Position numbers and translations under genes: made by a program
In this document: positions 45,887 to 58,056 of the stretch, piece by piece
Layout of the letters: every line of letters begins with the position of its first letter
How positions within the stretch are numbered: position 1 is the stretch's first letter
The notes under the pieces: generated by a model
Told to the model about the DNA's origin: nothing
Seen by the model: the letters and a program-made list of their open reading frames with translations, nothing else
The model's database searches: none
NCBI RefSeq assembly: GCF_012489685.1
Contig: NC_080042.1
Location: forward strand, 42,832,066-42,896,065
DNA from: Lotus japonicus
Taxonomy: Eukaryota > Streptophyta > Magnoliopsida > Fabales > Fabaceae
DNA: 64,000 bases
Reading direction: 5' to 3'

Positions 45887-48265
45887 TCAATTGAGGTGGG
45901 GATGATTTTCACGGATTTGAGCTTCCAATCCTCTCAGCATCAAAGCTTCTGATCTGCGTGGTTTAAGGCCCAATTGTTTTCCGATCAACCATGCTCTTTG
46001 CGTGCGAGTTGTTACCCCGTCTTCTCCTGTAATTGGCTCTAAGAAATCATCTGGCAGAGCTATGGATTTATTCTTACTCCCTTTTGGACGCCCCCTCTGA
46101 GAGCTTTTCTGAGATGAATTTGTATTTGGGGAATTGAGAGGTGTCGGAGCGCTTGGCACCGAAGATATCAGCGATAAGGATTTTTGAGGTGTCTTAGGCT
46201 CCTTATCTTCACGTGATAGAGGGAAACTTCATGGCGGGGAAGAGGTTTGCCGTACAATTTGATGAGATGAAGTTCTGATAAATTTTTCACGTGTTACGTG
46301 ATTTTTTTCTTGAGGAGCAGGAGCTGTCGTGGTTAATGTATTTCTTGCTAATCGCAATAACTCGTTTTGGCTTTTAGAGCGGAGAGGCAAACATGGCCTT
46401 GGAATTTGTTGTTGCAGAGTATATTGTGGCTCCCAGTAAGTTGCATAAAAGGCCACCTATAATTCTGAACCAAATCCTGTGATTTAAAAGAGAAACCTGT
46501 AACAGAAAATTTGTTATCAACATTAATAACAGGATTTTGAAATTCATTAAAACAGATTTAGTTTTCTTTTATCAATATTCCCTATGCATTTAAGTTCCTT
46601 CTCCAGCCCTCTTGCTCCTGCAAAAGAAACCTGATGCCACCAACACCTGTAACTGCTCCTTCAATTTCTCTCTTGTATTGAAGGATGCATTGATGTCGTT
46701 TGAATTTGAAATCATGGCCACCCCTCCAGGTTCCTCCACCTCCGGCCGCCGCTGCTCGACCACCACCACCGCCGGTGTAGATGCATGGATGTGACTAAGT
46801 TCCTAGCCGCCAACTGGTTGCAAAATATTCGCTCCCTCATCCGCTTATGAATCCTTCTCAGTGTGCATAATTTGAAGCCTTTCCAATTTGTCGTTCCTAA
46901 AAACTTCATCTGAATCAATTTCATGAGCAGATTCAAAATCATTTCCCAAAGAAAGTATTGGAACATATGCTTCATCTCTGGCATCATTATTCTCAGGATC
47001 CTCCTCTGAACTCAAGTCATCCTCAGAATTGTATATCTTCACTGACGTAGACGACATGCCTTCAACCGTTCCATAATCATAAGCCGATTCATCTTTCTCT
47101 ACCAGAATGATGCTCGAAGTGCCATCCATATCTACTGTCATAGTAAAGCACTGAAGTAACAGATGATGCATTCTGATTAGTATGCGTGCGAAATCCGCCC
47201 GATAGTGCAATTTTGTCGCGGTGTCTAGATCGACGAAATTCCCCAATCTATTTCCCACTGTTGCAAAAAATGTTTCCGACCAAAGCCCCATCGGGACTTT
47301 CCATAAGCGAACCCATACCAGATGTTCCATGCCAAAGGTGAATTTGGTGCACGGTTTCAGATCTGTTAACTTATGTTCAAGGAAAAATCTGCACTCCGCT
47401 AACGTGTCGTCCATCTCTTCCTTACTTTCAAACTCAAGTAGTACTTCAGTTGCTCCAAGCAGAATGAAACGAAAATTATATATACCAATATGGGCAAGTT
47501 CATCATGTATGACATCAACTCGCTTTGCTTCAAAAGTGCGTGTGTGAGCACAACGTTGGTACCAAACGTTGTCCAAATCAGAGCTCAATAAACGTAGTTG
47601 ACATCCTCCAAAGCTGCGTGCATCTTTCTAAGATTCATCAGGATTTTCTTTCTTAACCGACACTTCATTAACCAGATTGTTTTATTGCAATTTAGGCCGC
47701 TAGACTTTGGCTCGTTCCTGTGGTTGTTGTTGATCCTGGGTTGCTGCTTTGGCCTTCATGGAAGCTTGTTGTACCCTTGCTCGTTGCACAACAAGGTAAT
47801 TCCCTCAAGTCACATCCCATTGAATCTGCGTATCGCTTCCCATGCCTCCGCATCATTCTGAAAGCGTACAAATCCGTAACGGAAACGGCGCTGAAGTTTC
47901 TTTTTGAACTGGATGAAGACATTTATCACTCTCCCTTCCTTTTCAAAAAGTGTTCTCAATTTCAACAGAGTTATCCGATCACTCAAGCGCGAGAACGACT
48001 CCCGTTGCACCTTCCGATCGCGAGGCACACTCTGATTTTTGCCCTCTGTAAATCTGGGACTGCAGTGCCTGCTATCAGCCAGTGATAGGGTAAAATGTGT
48101 TCTTTTCTCACTCGCCGGCTGCCGCCATGTTGGACCAGCAGGCTGCTGGACTCGCCTTAGATGTGCAGACCTCGACACCCTTGAATTCCGAGAAGAGCTT
48201 CTAAATCTGAGATCATTCCGCTGCCATTGTTGTCCGGAGGGCTGAAAATACCCTTGCCCAGCCAT
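45887..48265 (-). pseudogene. LINE ORF1 with RRM-like N-terminus, fragmented
   Basis: Frames in order: 48265-47810 with an Arg/Ser-rich start and an RNA-recognition-motif-like part (GRVINVFIQF, FRYGFVRFQNDAEAW); 47588-46845 with a DUF4283-like core (FGMEHLVWVRLWKVPMGLWS) and an acidic region; 46456-46229; and 46159-45887 with an AT-hook-like RGRPKGSKNK. ORF1 proteins coat LINE RNA. Stops and shifts separate the blocks, so this is not functional. Confidence 0.75.
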
Positions 48266-48518
48266 TGCCCTCGTTGATCACCGTCGTGGCCGGATCCACC
48301 GGAGCTTCTCTCTCTCTCTACCCTCTCTCATCTTTTCATCTTCAGATAGATCTGGCGCTTGTAACGGCACTGGGTGCGTGTGGCACGGTGGCGTGGTGGT
48401 CGTGGGTTGTGCGTGGGGCTCTGGCGATCTAGACAACGGTTAAGGTGGCGGTGCGGAGCAAGTTCACCTCATATGGGATCTTACGGTGGAGCTCGAATTT
48501 ACAAGGCAGGAAATGATT

Positions 48519-49324
48519 GACTTAAGAAAATAAGATCTTGCGGTGGAGCTCGAATGCAAGTGGTTTTTCCTTGCTCTTACATTGAATACTAAATATTATA
48601 CTTGTGCGTTGCACGGGTTTATTTACAATATTTTTTAATATTATATGAAAATTACCATAGAATAATTATATAAATAATAAATACTAAAATATTTATTCGA
48701 TAAAAATACAATAGAAAAAATATTGTGTTTAGACATCTAAATAGAGAGTATTATAGTTTTTTTATGCATTAAATTGCTTGTATTAGAGTTCTCTTTATGT
48801 AAATAAATGATACTAGCGTTTTTCTCGTGCGCTGCACGGCGAAGTTTACTATTATATTTGACACATCAATAAATATTTTGATTATAAATCATTTAAGATA
48901 CTAAAAATGAAAGAACAATCATAATAAAGATGTAGATATTTAGAGGTTTGGGTTGTATTAGTTGTGTTTTACCGACTTTTTGTTGGCTTGATTATTGTAC
49001 TCATATTGAGATGAGATATTTCTCAACGTTATTTTAATATATTTATAGACTTCATTTTCAAAAAAAATGTAGATATTCAAAAAACATAAATTCGGACACA
49101 TAATTATAGTGTTTTGTATCATACACCGATTTAACAAATATAAAGATTTCGGGAAAAAAGAATTAGTTAGACAAAATCTTCAATTCCGTACATGTGACGT
49201 ATAAATAATTTTTGCCTTGAAGATGTAAGTACATATATTTGGTTCTATTAGGTTCAGGACTTACAAAGTTAAATCAAAATACACATAGATATATATAATT
49301 ACTAAATTTATTTTTTAAATTATG
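48519..49324. other. AT-rich spacer with a short LINE tail
   Basis: Holds two copies of a motif around GTGCGTTGCACGG / GTGCGCTGCACGG (about 48604 and 48829), common at plant repeat ends. It also holds a second copy (about 48528-48556) of the sequence at the LINE's 5' border (48474-48500). No gene. Confidence 0.5.
48941..49067 (+). mobile_element. 127-bp LINE 3' fragment
   Basis: Ends TTCATTTTCAAAAAAA. A 10-bp TSD, TGTAGATATT (48931-48940 and 49068-49077), flanks it. An extremely 5'-truncated LINE insertion. Confidence 0.75.
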
Positions 49325-49328
49325 AATA

Positions 49329-50849
49329 GTGCACTTATCTTTCAAAGAAAAGCTCATGGGAGGAGCCAAAAGAGCAGGACCGAAGGAGAGGATTGATTTG
49401 GTGAAAGAAGGAAAGATGAAGGTAGATTTTGTCAACGGGAACACCAGGCAACCGTGTATCACGGTGCACAGATCAGTGATAGAGGAGATGTGTGCCCCAT
49501 GGAAGGAAGCACTTATCGTATGCCTCCTTGGTAAGCAACTTGGTTTCAGAACCATGAAGAGCAGGCTGGCTATTACGTGGAGACTTGGCGGTGACTTCGA
49601 ACTCCTTGATGTTGGCAATGGTTTTTTCATGGTAAAGTTTGATTCAGAAGAAGACAAGAACAAGGTCATGGGAGGTGGCCCATGGATGATCTTTGATCAT
49701 TACCTTGCAGTGTCTACATGGAATGCCGATTTCATTGCACCAGAGGCCAGAGTGACTCGCACCTTAGCTTGGATCCGAATCCCGGGCCTGAATGTGGTCT
49801 TCTACGATGAAAACTTTCTCTTATCTGTAGCCCAAGTCATTGGCACACCGGTTAAGGTTGACGTCAAGACGCTCCGGGGAGACCGGGGGAGGTTCGCACG
49901 AATATGCGTTGAACTTGATCTGACGAAACCAGTGATTGGAAGGATCATGGTGGAAGGTTACTGGTACAACATTCAGTATGAGGGGCTACACGTGATATGC
50001 ACCAAGTGCGGGTGCTATGGACATCGGAGCTGTGAATGCCAGTATCAACCCCCAGAGGACGAGACGCCTCAGCCCCAAGGAGGAAAGTCCACGACAGGCC
50101 AGGAACCGGCGGCGCCGCCGTCAGAGAAGCAGGGAACTGAAACTCGTGCGGCGCCTATTGCGGCAGTAACGGCTGGAGCCGAATCAGACGCTAGCGAAAT
50201 TCACGAGGCAGTTGAGAAGGATCAGATGGAAATCACCAAAGAGGAGGTGATCACAGAATCAGGTACTGCGAATTCAAAATTAGAAGATCCTAATGTGGAA
50301 GCCTTTGGTGATTGGATGGTGGTGACTAGGAAAAAGAAAAAGCCATTCCAGAAAAGTGGGGCGAAAACCGAGGTGGGAAAACAAAAACGGCAACAAAATC
50401 AAGGTGGGGGTACGTCATTTAGTAACAGAAATGTTGCTGCCCATGGAGACCCACGTGGGAAGGCTAAATCAACCAAACCCAATCATGGGATTGTGATTGC
50501 TAATCAAGAGGGACCAAAACTCAAGGAGGAAAAGACAAAGCCGTTACCTTTCTCTCCGAAGTCAATGGAATTTAATATGGGGCCCGCTGCAACTATTGCC
50601 TTGGAGACAAAGAAAAAAAGGGCACGTGTGGAGGACCTAGTATTCAAAGATCCTCTTGTGGGGCCCGTAAATAACCACACCACCCCTACCAGCAAGGCTG
50701 TAGTAAGTTTTGCTTTCCAAGCTTCTCAAAATAATGATACAGTGGCTGAGGATTACATGCAGCGGTTTTCTGAGGTTCCCACCGTTATTCATGACCTGGA
50801 GCAAGCGTGCTCAAGCAAGCACGTCCCAGAGAAGTCATGCCAAGTATGA
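49329..50849 (+). CDS. LINE ORF1 protein, DUF4283 and zinc knuckle
   Basis: 506 codons from the first ATG; a second ATG at 49356 (MGGAKRAG) is equally possible. The DUF4283-like region spans about residues 50-190 (GFRTMKSRLAITWRL, GGGPWMIFDHYLAVSTWN, LAWIRIPGLN). A zinc knuckle CTKCGCYGHRSCEC lies at about residue 224, followed by a long polar tail with basic patches (TRKKKKPFQK). Such proteins bind LINE RNA. The frame is intact and overlaps the start of ORF2 by 43 nt. Confidence 0.88.
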   Translation: MHLSFKEKLMGGAKRAGPKERIDLVKEGKMKVDFVNGNTRQPCITVHRSVIEEMCAPWKEALIVCLLGKQLGFRTMKSRLAITWRLGGDFELLDVGNGFFMVKFDSEEDKNKVMGGGPWMIFDHYLAVSTWNADFIAPEARVTRTLAWIRIPGLNVVFYDENFLLSVAQVIGTPVKVDVKTLRGDRGRFARICVELDLTKPVIGRIMVEGYWYNIQYEGLHVICTKCGCYGHRSCECQYQPPEDETPQPQGGKSTTGQEPAAPPSEKQGTETRAAPIAAVTAGAESDASEIHEAVEKDQMEITKEEVITESGTANSKLEDPNVEAFGDWMVVTRKKKKPFQKSGAKTEVGKQKRQQNQGGGTSFSNRNVAAHGDPRGKAKSTKPNHGIVIANQEGPKLKEEKTKPLPFSPKSMEFNMGPAATIALETKKKRARVEDLVFKDPLVGPVNNHTTPTSKAVVSFAFQASQNNDTVAEDYMQRFSEVPTVIHDLEQACSSKHVPEKSCQV

Positions 50850-53800
50850 AACTAGTTTGGATCCCGCTTGGGATCAGGGAGTGCAACTCCCATACCCTCC
50901 TCCAATTTTTAATGATTGGTTTCGAGGAGTTTAAAGTTCTAGCTTGGAATGTGAGAGGGGCCCTTGGGGAGGCTATCAAGAGGGTCCTGAAGGATATGAT
51001 TAACAACAAGAAGCCAGATGTCCTGATCTTGGTGGAAACTAGATGTCAGTTCAGCCGTGTTCGCTACTTCTGGGATTCCCTTGGCTTCTCCCTCAGCTTC
51101 ATTGAAGAGGCCGTGGGATTTAGTGGTGGAATATGGGTTCTAGTAAACATTTCTTCTCAGGTGTTCTGCAGAAGCTTTGAAACACACAGACAAGTGGTTA
51201 CAGTGGAATTGTGGAGGGATAATAGAGCCTGGTTATGCAGTGCAGTTTATGCATCGCCGGTCTTCTCGCAACGGGAAACACTGTGGCAGCACCTATCTGA
51301 GTTGAGACAGCGAATTTATCTTCCTTGGCTTATGGTAGGAGATTTTAATGAGATTATCCACCCCTCGGAGGTAAGAGGTGGGGAGTATCTCCACAATCGA
51401 GCGGCCATATTTTCAGAAGTCCTCCAAGATTGTAATCTTATTGACCTTGGTTCGACTGGTGGAAAATTCACGTGGGTGAGAAAGAATCAGGGCAGGATTT
51501 CAATTTGCAAGAGACTGGATCGAGCATTGGGTGACGTTGAATGGCGACTGGCCTTTCCAGAAGCGTTTGTTGAAACGCTTAATAGGGTGCAGTCCGACCA
51601 CAACCCACTCCTTCTTCACTGCGGTGCCCCTGTTTCGTCAGCCACAAACAGGCCGTTCCGTTTTATGGCAGGGTGGGTAGACCACCCCGAGTACCCAGTG
51701 GTGGTCCAGAATGCATGGAGAGATAGCAATGATGCCATTCAGTTAAAGCTAGCCAGGGTCAAGAGGGACTCTATAGTTTTTAACAAAAATGTGTTTGGAA
51801 ATATTTTCCAGCGCAAGAGATGGGTTGAAGGTCGCTTACGGGGGGTCCAAAGGGAACTTGATACTAAAATTACGTCGGACATGCTTCAGCTTGAGTTGGA
51901 ACTCCAACGGGAGTACCACAGTATCTTGAGGCAAGAAGAACTCCTTTGGTTTCAGAAGGCTCGAGGTAACCGGATTAGGTTGGGAGACAGGAATACCTCC
52001 TTTTTTTCATGCTCAAACTATTATCAGAAGAAGGAGAAATAGGGTGTATAGGTTGAAGCTTCGAACTGGGGAGTGGTGCTCAGATACGGTAAAGCTTACA
52101 GAGGAGGTGCAAGATTATTTCCAGAATCTCTTTGCGGCCTCTCCGTCCCAAGCTTCTAGAGCATCGACTGGCTTTCAACATGAGAATTTTCCTCAGTTCT
52201 CAGAAGCTGCCCGGGAGCTTTTAGCGTCGTCAGTTGATATGGAGGAAGTTCGCAAGGCTTTGATGACCATGAAGAGTTACACTGCTCCAGGTCCCGATGG
52301 TTTCCAACCGTTTTTCTTTAAATCTTTCTGGGACAAGGTTGGGGATTCTCTTTGGTGCTTGGTTAGAGATGCATTCGCTGAGGGTAAAGTGGATCAAGAT
52401 CTCATGGTGACTCTGATTGTTTTGATTCCCAAGGTGGATTTCCCTGTGTCCATAAAGGAATTCAGACCTATAAGTTTGTGCAACGTCACCTACAAACTGA
52501 TAACTAAGGTATTAGTTAATCGGATCCGCCCCTTCCTGGATGATGTGATCAGCCCCATGCAAAGTAGTTTCCTGCCGGGTAGAGGAACTCTTGATAATGC
52601 CATGTTGGCTCAGGAGATTGTGCACTCTATGAATAATTCAAGGAGCAAAACTGGCAAATTGGCGTTTAAACTTGACCTGGAGAAAGCTTATGATAGTGTC
52701 TCTTGGGCTTTCCTGCGAGAAACCCTAGAGCTTTTTGGCTTTCCACCAACTATTGTTGATCTCATTATGTGCTGTGTATCTTCGACTAGTATGTCCATCT
52801 TGTGGAATGGCTGCCGTCTTCCGGCCTTTAGCCCTGGTAGAGGGCTCCGCCAGGGGGACCCTCTGTCACCATACTTATTTGTCTTATGTATGGAACGACT
52901 CTCAGTAAATATCCAAGCTAAGGCGGAGGCGGGGATTTGGAAACCAATCTCGGTGTCTCCTGGTGGCCCGCCAATTTCCCACCTCTTTTTCGCAGATGAC
53001 GTTCTCCTCTTCTGCCAAGCGTCCAGGACTCAAGTTCAGGTTTTGGCTGATACCATGCATCGCTTCTGTGAGTGCTCGGGCCTCAAAATTAACCTAGCTA
53101 AGTCCAAAGGTATTGCCTCTCGTGGAGTACCCGAAAGGGTGAGGGATGAGATATCAACAGTAGCTCCTATTCCTCTGGTTAGTGACCTTGGGCGCTATCT
53201 CGAATTCCCTTTAAAAGGAGGGAGAGTGACTAGAAGCAAACTAAACTTCATTTTAGAGAACATTCAAACGAAATTGTCCACCTGGAAGACCAACATGTTG
53301 AATTTTGCTGGTAGAGTATGCCTGGTTAAATCAGTCGTGGCTGCCATTCCTACGTACAGCATGCAACTTTTCTGGTTACCGTCAAATCTCATCACTGGAA
53401 TTGAGCAAACTATGAGAAGGTTCTTATGGTCTAAAAGGGGAGGTCACAAAAGCTGGAATTTAGTTAGCTGGAAACTGTTGACAGAGGATAAAGCTCATGG
53501 TGGGCTAGGGGTGCGGGATATGCGAATGGCGAACACAGCGCTCCTAGGCAAGGCGGTGTGGAGCTTGATGCACAAACCTGGGAAATTATGGGTCCAGGCT
53601 CTAACTCATAAGTACTTGAAGAACACCTCCGTCCTGCAAGCGCGGGCGCCAGCGCAGGCCTCCCCGGTGTGGCGCGGCATCCTTCGAGCTCGTGACCAGT
53701 TGAGACAAGGCTTCCGTTTTCGTCTGGGTGATGGTAACTCTTCTATCTGGTATACAAACTGGACAGGAGAAGGTCGTGTAGCGAATCACATTCCTTATGT

Positions 53801-54986
53801 CCATATTTCTGATACCCATCTATCCCTAGCAGATATTATCACGGACGGTAGGTGGGATTTAGGGAAGCTTTACACCATGCTGCCTCAGGAAATCACAGTG
53901 TTGTTTGAGCAAGTTCGGCCTACCATTGTTCCTGGCAGGGAGGATGTGTGGACCTGGGAGCATAGCAGTAAAGGGAACTACTCGGTCAAGGATGGGTACA
54001 ATTGGCTGTTGGCGCGACAGCGAGAAGGCCCTGGTATCAATCGGCGGTGGATTTGGAAGTTACGAGTTCCGGAAAAAGTAAAAGTTTTCGTGTGGCGTGT
54101 GGTGTGTAGAGGGATTCCTACGAATGACAAAAGACTTCACTACAACATGGCAACATCAGCAGCTTGTGCTCGTTGTTCTGCCCCAGTGGAGGATCTATTT
54201 CATTGCTTGCGGGATTGCCCCCATACGCGGGAACTTTGGTTGAGGATAGGAGCCTTGGCCTGGCAGGACTTCCAGGTTAGTGATTTAGAGGATTGGATTA
54301 AGATTCATAGCTGTAGCAGGAATGGTATTAAGTTCTTGGCTTGTATGTGGGGTTGTTGGAAGTGGAGATGTAACATGATCCTTGATGCGAGACCGTGGCC
54401 TTTGGAAGAAGCTTGGAGGCGTGTTAGACAAGATCACAATGATTTCTTGGTCTATGGACAGCAGAAATCCTTACTTGAAGATGGCCTTCTGTTATGTGCT
54501 CATTGGACCAATCCCCCTGATGGCTTCGTCAAACTCAATGTCGATGGAAGCTACGTTGAGGGTGGTGCTTACATAGGTGGTGGTGGAGTAATTCGTAACA
54601 CTCAAGGAAAGTGGGAGCTGGCCTTTTCTTCCTATGAGGTGGGAGAAAACGCGTTTCAAGCTGAGTTGTGCGCCTTGCGTGACGGCCTCCGGTTGGCGTG
54701 GAATGCAGGTTTTAGGAGGGTGATTGCTGAGGTTGATTGTGCTGGGGTTCTGTCAGCTCTTGATGAGGTCGATGCCGACCGGTTTTGCCCTATTGTGGAG
54801 ATTGTCCGCGAGCTTATTCATCGGAGCTGGGTAGTTCACCTGAGGTGGGTTCCCCGCGAGTGTAACCGGGTTGCAGATTGGTATGCCAAGATGGGGACCA
54901 GGAGCATTCTCAGGGGGTTGAAGGTGTGGGATGAGCCTTGTTATGAGGTGCACCCGCTCCTGCTCAGTGATAGTATTGTAGCGTAG
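50807..54986 (+). pseudogene. LINE ORF2: endonuclease, RT, RNase H, one frameshift
   Basis: Endonuclease in 50807-52042: FKVLAWNVRG, then VGDFNEIIHP, GGKFTWVRKN and SDHNPLLL. A run of seven T at 52001-52007 shifts the frame by one, and homology resumes in another frame (52044 onward). RT there: APGPDGFQPFFFKSFW, RPISLCNVTYKLITKVL, FKLDLEKAYDSVSW, GLRQGDPLSPYLF and FFADDVLLF, so both catalytic Asp sites are intact. A CCHC-like motif (CARCSAPVEDLFHCLRDC) follows. RNase H starts at about 54535 with NVDGSY, AELCALRDG and AEVDCAGVL, and ends with RWVPRECNRVADWYAK. Apart from the single extra T the protein looks complete, so the copy is recent. Confidence 0.9.
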
Positions 54987-55029
54987 TTGTTCTTTGTTTG
55001 TTTACCTTTCCGCTGTACCAAAAAAAAAA

Positions 55030-57024
55030 TTATTTAAAAATAAATTTTTATATTAGTTATAACATGAAAGTGTTTTCAAGTAGAATATTCTTACCAGTGC
55101 ACAATGGATTTTGATTATTTAGGCATGCACCAATGCAATGATTCAAAACATAATTGATATACTAAAATCAATATTTGCCGATTTTTTTTGCTGCAAGAAT
55201 TAAGGGACGATAACCATAACAACTATTACACATCCCACAAAATTTCATACAAAAATATATGTATTTACTCCAAAAATTATTTTAAAATTTATTATGATTA
55301 TACTTTAATTATATGAAAGTTTTTTTTCCTATTAGGTTTAACATGATAATATTTTCTTGTTAAAATGTTCATCCCCATCGGAGAATTTAACCCTTGCAAT
55401 TTAAATTAAAAATGAAACAGAACTATATAATTATTATATTGACACAATTTTAAGGGAAGTATAACATTTAGATCATTCCTTCATTTAGGATCTACTCATC
55501 TACCATACAATTACCATGTGAAAAATATCATTTTTATTTGTCTAATGAAAAATATTATCTTAAAGATTACAATTGAATCAATAAAATTATACACTTCAAC
55601 ATAATAAAAGTAAGCATAAGTGCTATGTATTATATCGAAGAACTGCAAGCTAGAAGCTCCTTCAAGGCCAAGGAATCTGCTCATAGCCCTAATGGATTAG
55701 GCAATCGATGTTAGACGCTGCATCTTTTGATGAATCCCAACTTGTATTTTGAGAGCTTTAATTGAAAGTGATTCAGTTTTATCCATAGTCAATGGAGCAA
55801 GGAGTTCCAACAAAACAAACCTGAGAGCACATGTCAGCTAACCAAATTAAACTAAACTTGCCACACTTTCATATACATGGAGATTCCTTCATTCCTTGCC
55901 CTGTTACTGAAACCATGTTTCAAAAGCCATTGCCTTGATAAAGTAAAGCAACGTTCATGCTGAAACATATAAGCAATGACTAATAAAAACTCAAAATCCG
56001 AAATCGTTTATACAAAAAATAAAGACTAACCAGTCGATTTCAATTTAAAGGCAGACATAGTCCCCGTGTTATTTGTTGACTTGTCTTCCTAGTTATCTCC
56101 CATAGGCATTAACTTATAAGCTTGCATTGATAGTTTTTCAGTCCATACTAAAGTGAAACACTGTAAAATCTCAACTATTCTAGAACCCACACACAGAATT
56201 TGGATCGGCAGTGCTGGTGATGCGAAAATTAAATTAGAGAAAGGGATGATGTGAATCGGGTCAAGTATATGTTCAACCTTTGACCACCTCGGGTAAACCT
56301 CCACAAGAATTGGGGAGAAGCAACACGCGTGATTGAGTTGATTAGGGGAATATTGAATTTGGGAAAGGGATGATGGGAACAGAGCTACGTTTAATGCTTG
56401 GTGAATTGTTACCGTTGGAGAGAGAAACCTACATAATGGGGCAGTGGTTAATTTAACACATGAAAAAATAAAGACCCCGTAAAGGATTGCGAAGAATTTG
56501 ATTATCTGAAATTCAATCACTAATTCAAAGATTTCCAAGGTATATATAACAAACTATTAAGTGTATCATATTTTGAAAGATTCATCAAAATTTATTAATT
56601 AAAAAATATCATTAGTTTATTTAAACCCATCATTTCAGAAAGTAAAAAAAATTCCTAATATATTATTATTGGTAAGTTTGATATATAATCAACATAAAAA
56701 TTTGATTAGCGTTAGGTATTTATCATAATCAATATAAAAATTTATTGATAAAAAAAAGGCACGTAAGGCTAGAAAAACCGAGATTAACGAGGTTGTTGGT
56801 GGGAGAGAGAAAAATAATGATGGAGATAGTGGGGGAAAAGGGAGAAGGAAGAATGAATAATTAAAAATGAATAAAATAATCAAGAGGGGACATGTAGCAA
56901 GTTGTGGTTTAAAGTTAGGGAAATAAAATATGGTAAAATATCTGGAGTTGGGGTTTTCAATAATGGCATCTTGGAAAGTTACTGCTTTAATATATATATA
57001 TATATATAGATTACTGAGATTTAA
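55030..57024. other. AT-rich intergenic DNA, one terminal-exon-like stretch
   Basis: A minus-strand stretch at 55820-55697 follows an acceptor (CTCTCAG) and is open to a TAA (FVLLELLAPLTMDKTESLSI at its start). It resembles a last exon of an unidentified gene; I could not build upstream exons. A 149-codon minus frame (56538-56089) has no recognised domain. Confidence 0.35.
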
Positions 57025-57033
57025 TAATTTTTT

Positions 57034-57231
57034 TGGTTAGTGATCAAATTAGTCCCTAAGTTTATAAGCGAGTTTAATTTTAGTCTCTCTGAGGAAAAAT
57101 TACGTTTAGTGGCAGCAATTTTTACAATCGCTGGCAGCTTTAATTTTGACTGCCTCTAAACGTTATTTATCCTCAGAAGGACAAAAATCAAACTCGCTTA
57201 CAAACTCAGGGACTAATTTGAACATTAACCC
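57034..57231. mobile_element. 198-bp foldback element, Mutator-like
   Basis: Nearly the whole element is an inverted repeat: left arm AAATTAGTCCCTAAGTTTAT and its complement at the right, with GCGAGTTT in both arms. The flanks TAATTTTTT and TAAATTTTT match 8 of 9, suggesting a 9-bp TSD. The right end GGGTTAA resembles the element at 34625. Confidence 0.75.
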
Positions 57232-57240
57232 TAAATTTTT

Positions 57241-58047
57241 TTGAAAAGGAAATATTATTAAAACTATATAATAGGTCAAAAAACACAATTGAAAATATTT
57301 TTTTCGAATAATACACGCATGCGATATATTTAATAGTAAATATCTTATAGAAAAAATTAATTAATTTTTAAACTATTTGTCTAGAGTGTTCATTAAAACT
57401 TTTATCTAGACTATTATTTAATTTAAATAATTAATATTTTCTACATATAAATTTATTCTTAAATTTTCTCTCAATTTATGATTGATAGTCAAGATTCTAA
57501 CTATTTTTAAAAACCACTTAATAAATTATTCTTTTGTATAAGAAACTGAAAAGTTGACAATTATTAGTTAATAAAGTTAATAACATAAAATATTCATCAA
57601 TAATTTATTACTGTCATTATTAAGACAAATCACAAGTAAATTTAAAATTATTTTTTAAAATAACATGCAACTACATTATAGTTAATTTAAACAACATGCA
57701 AAATAATTTCATATTTTAAAAGTAAATTTCAAAATATATATTTACAAAGAGCATTCAACCATTAACTAATTTCAATTTCTAACATGTTTGTTTTATTTAA
57801 AAGATATTAATTTGTGCTATTTTTGAATCTTTTAATTTTTTTCAACCATAACGTTGATAATTAATTGAAATGAAAATAAAAATAAAAATATATTTAATCT
57901 TGCCAGTTATGTAGAACTCAAGTGAAATATTATGTTATATATATATATATATATACACTAATTTTTAAAACTCATCAACTTATGATTAATAATTATAATT
58001 AAAATAGTAGTTTTAATTTGATTATTTTAATTTTAACATATAAGTAT
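57241..58047. other. AT-rich DNA, nothing recognised
   Basis: About 80% A+T with a TA microsatellite at about 57934-57953. No frame or RNA gene is visible. Confidence 0.6.
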
Positions 58048-58056
58048 TTAAATTTT

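Larger units (their letters stand above)
40775..48502 (-). mobile_element. Minus-strand LINE with intact borders, RT lost, solo LTR inside
   Basis: A 16-bp TSD, AAGGCAGGAAATGATT, lies at 40759-40774 and 48503-48518. The 3' end (minus strand) is a T/A-rich tail with a short A run at 40782-40775. Coding remains are an RRM-type ORF1 (48265 to about 45887) and an endonuclease (about 45873-45313, then 41496 to about 41430 beyond the inserted LTR). RT and RNase H are absent; after the endonuclease comes CAA/CAG-rich filler (about 41190-41360) and then the 3' UTR. Without the 3.8 kb LTR the LINE is about 3.95 kb. Confidence 0.85.
49325..55029 (+). mobile_element. Nearly complete L1-type LINE
   Basis: Contains ORF1 (49329-50849), ORF2 with one frameshift (50807-54986), a short 3' UTR and an A tail at 55020-55029. 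The 5' border is uncertain; AAATTAT before 49325 and after the A tail could be a short TSD but is not convincing. Confidence 0.8.

Noticed and set aside
49290..55060. Long TSD for the LINE at 49325-55029
   Set aside because: Both flanks are AT-rich and only a 7-bp match (AAATTAT) could be found, which may be chance.
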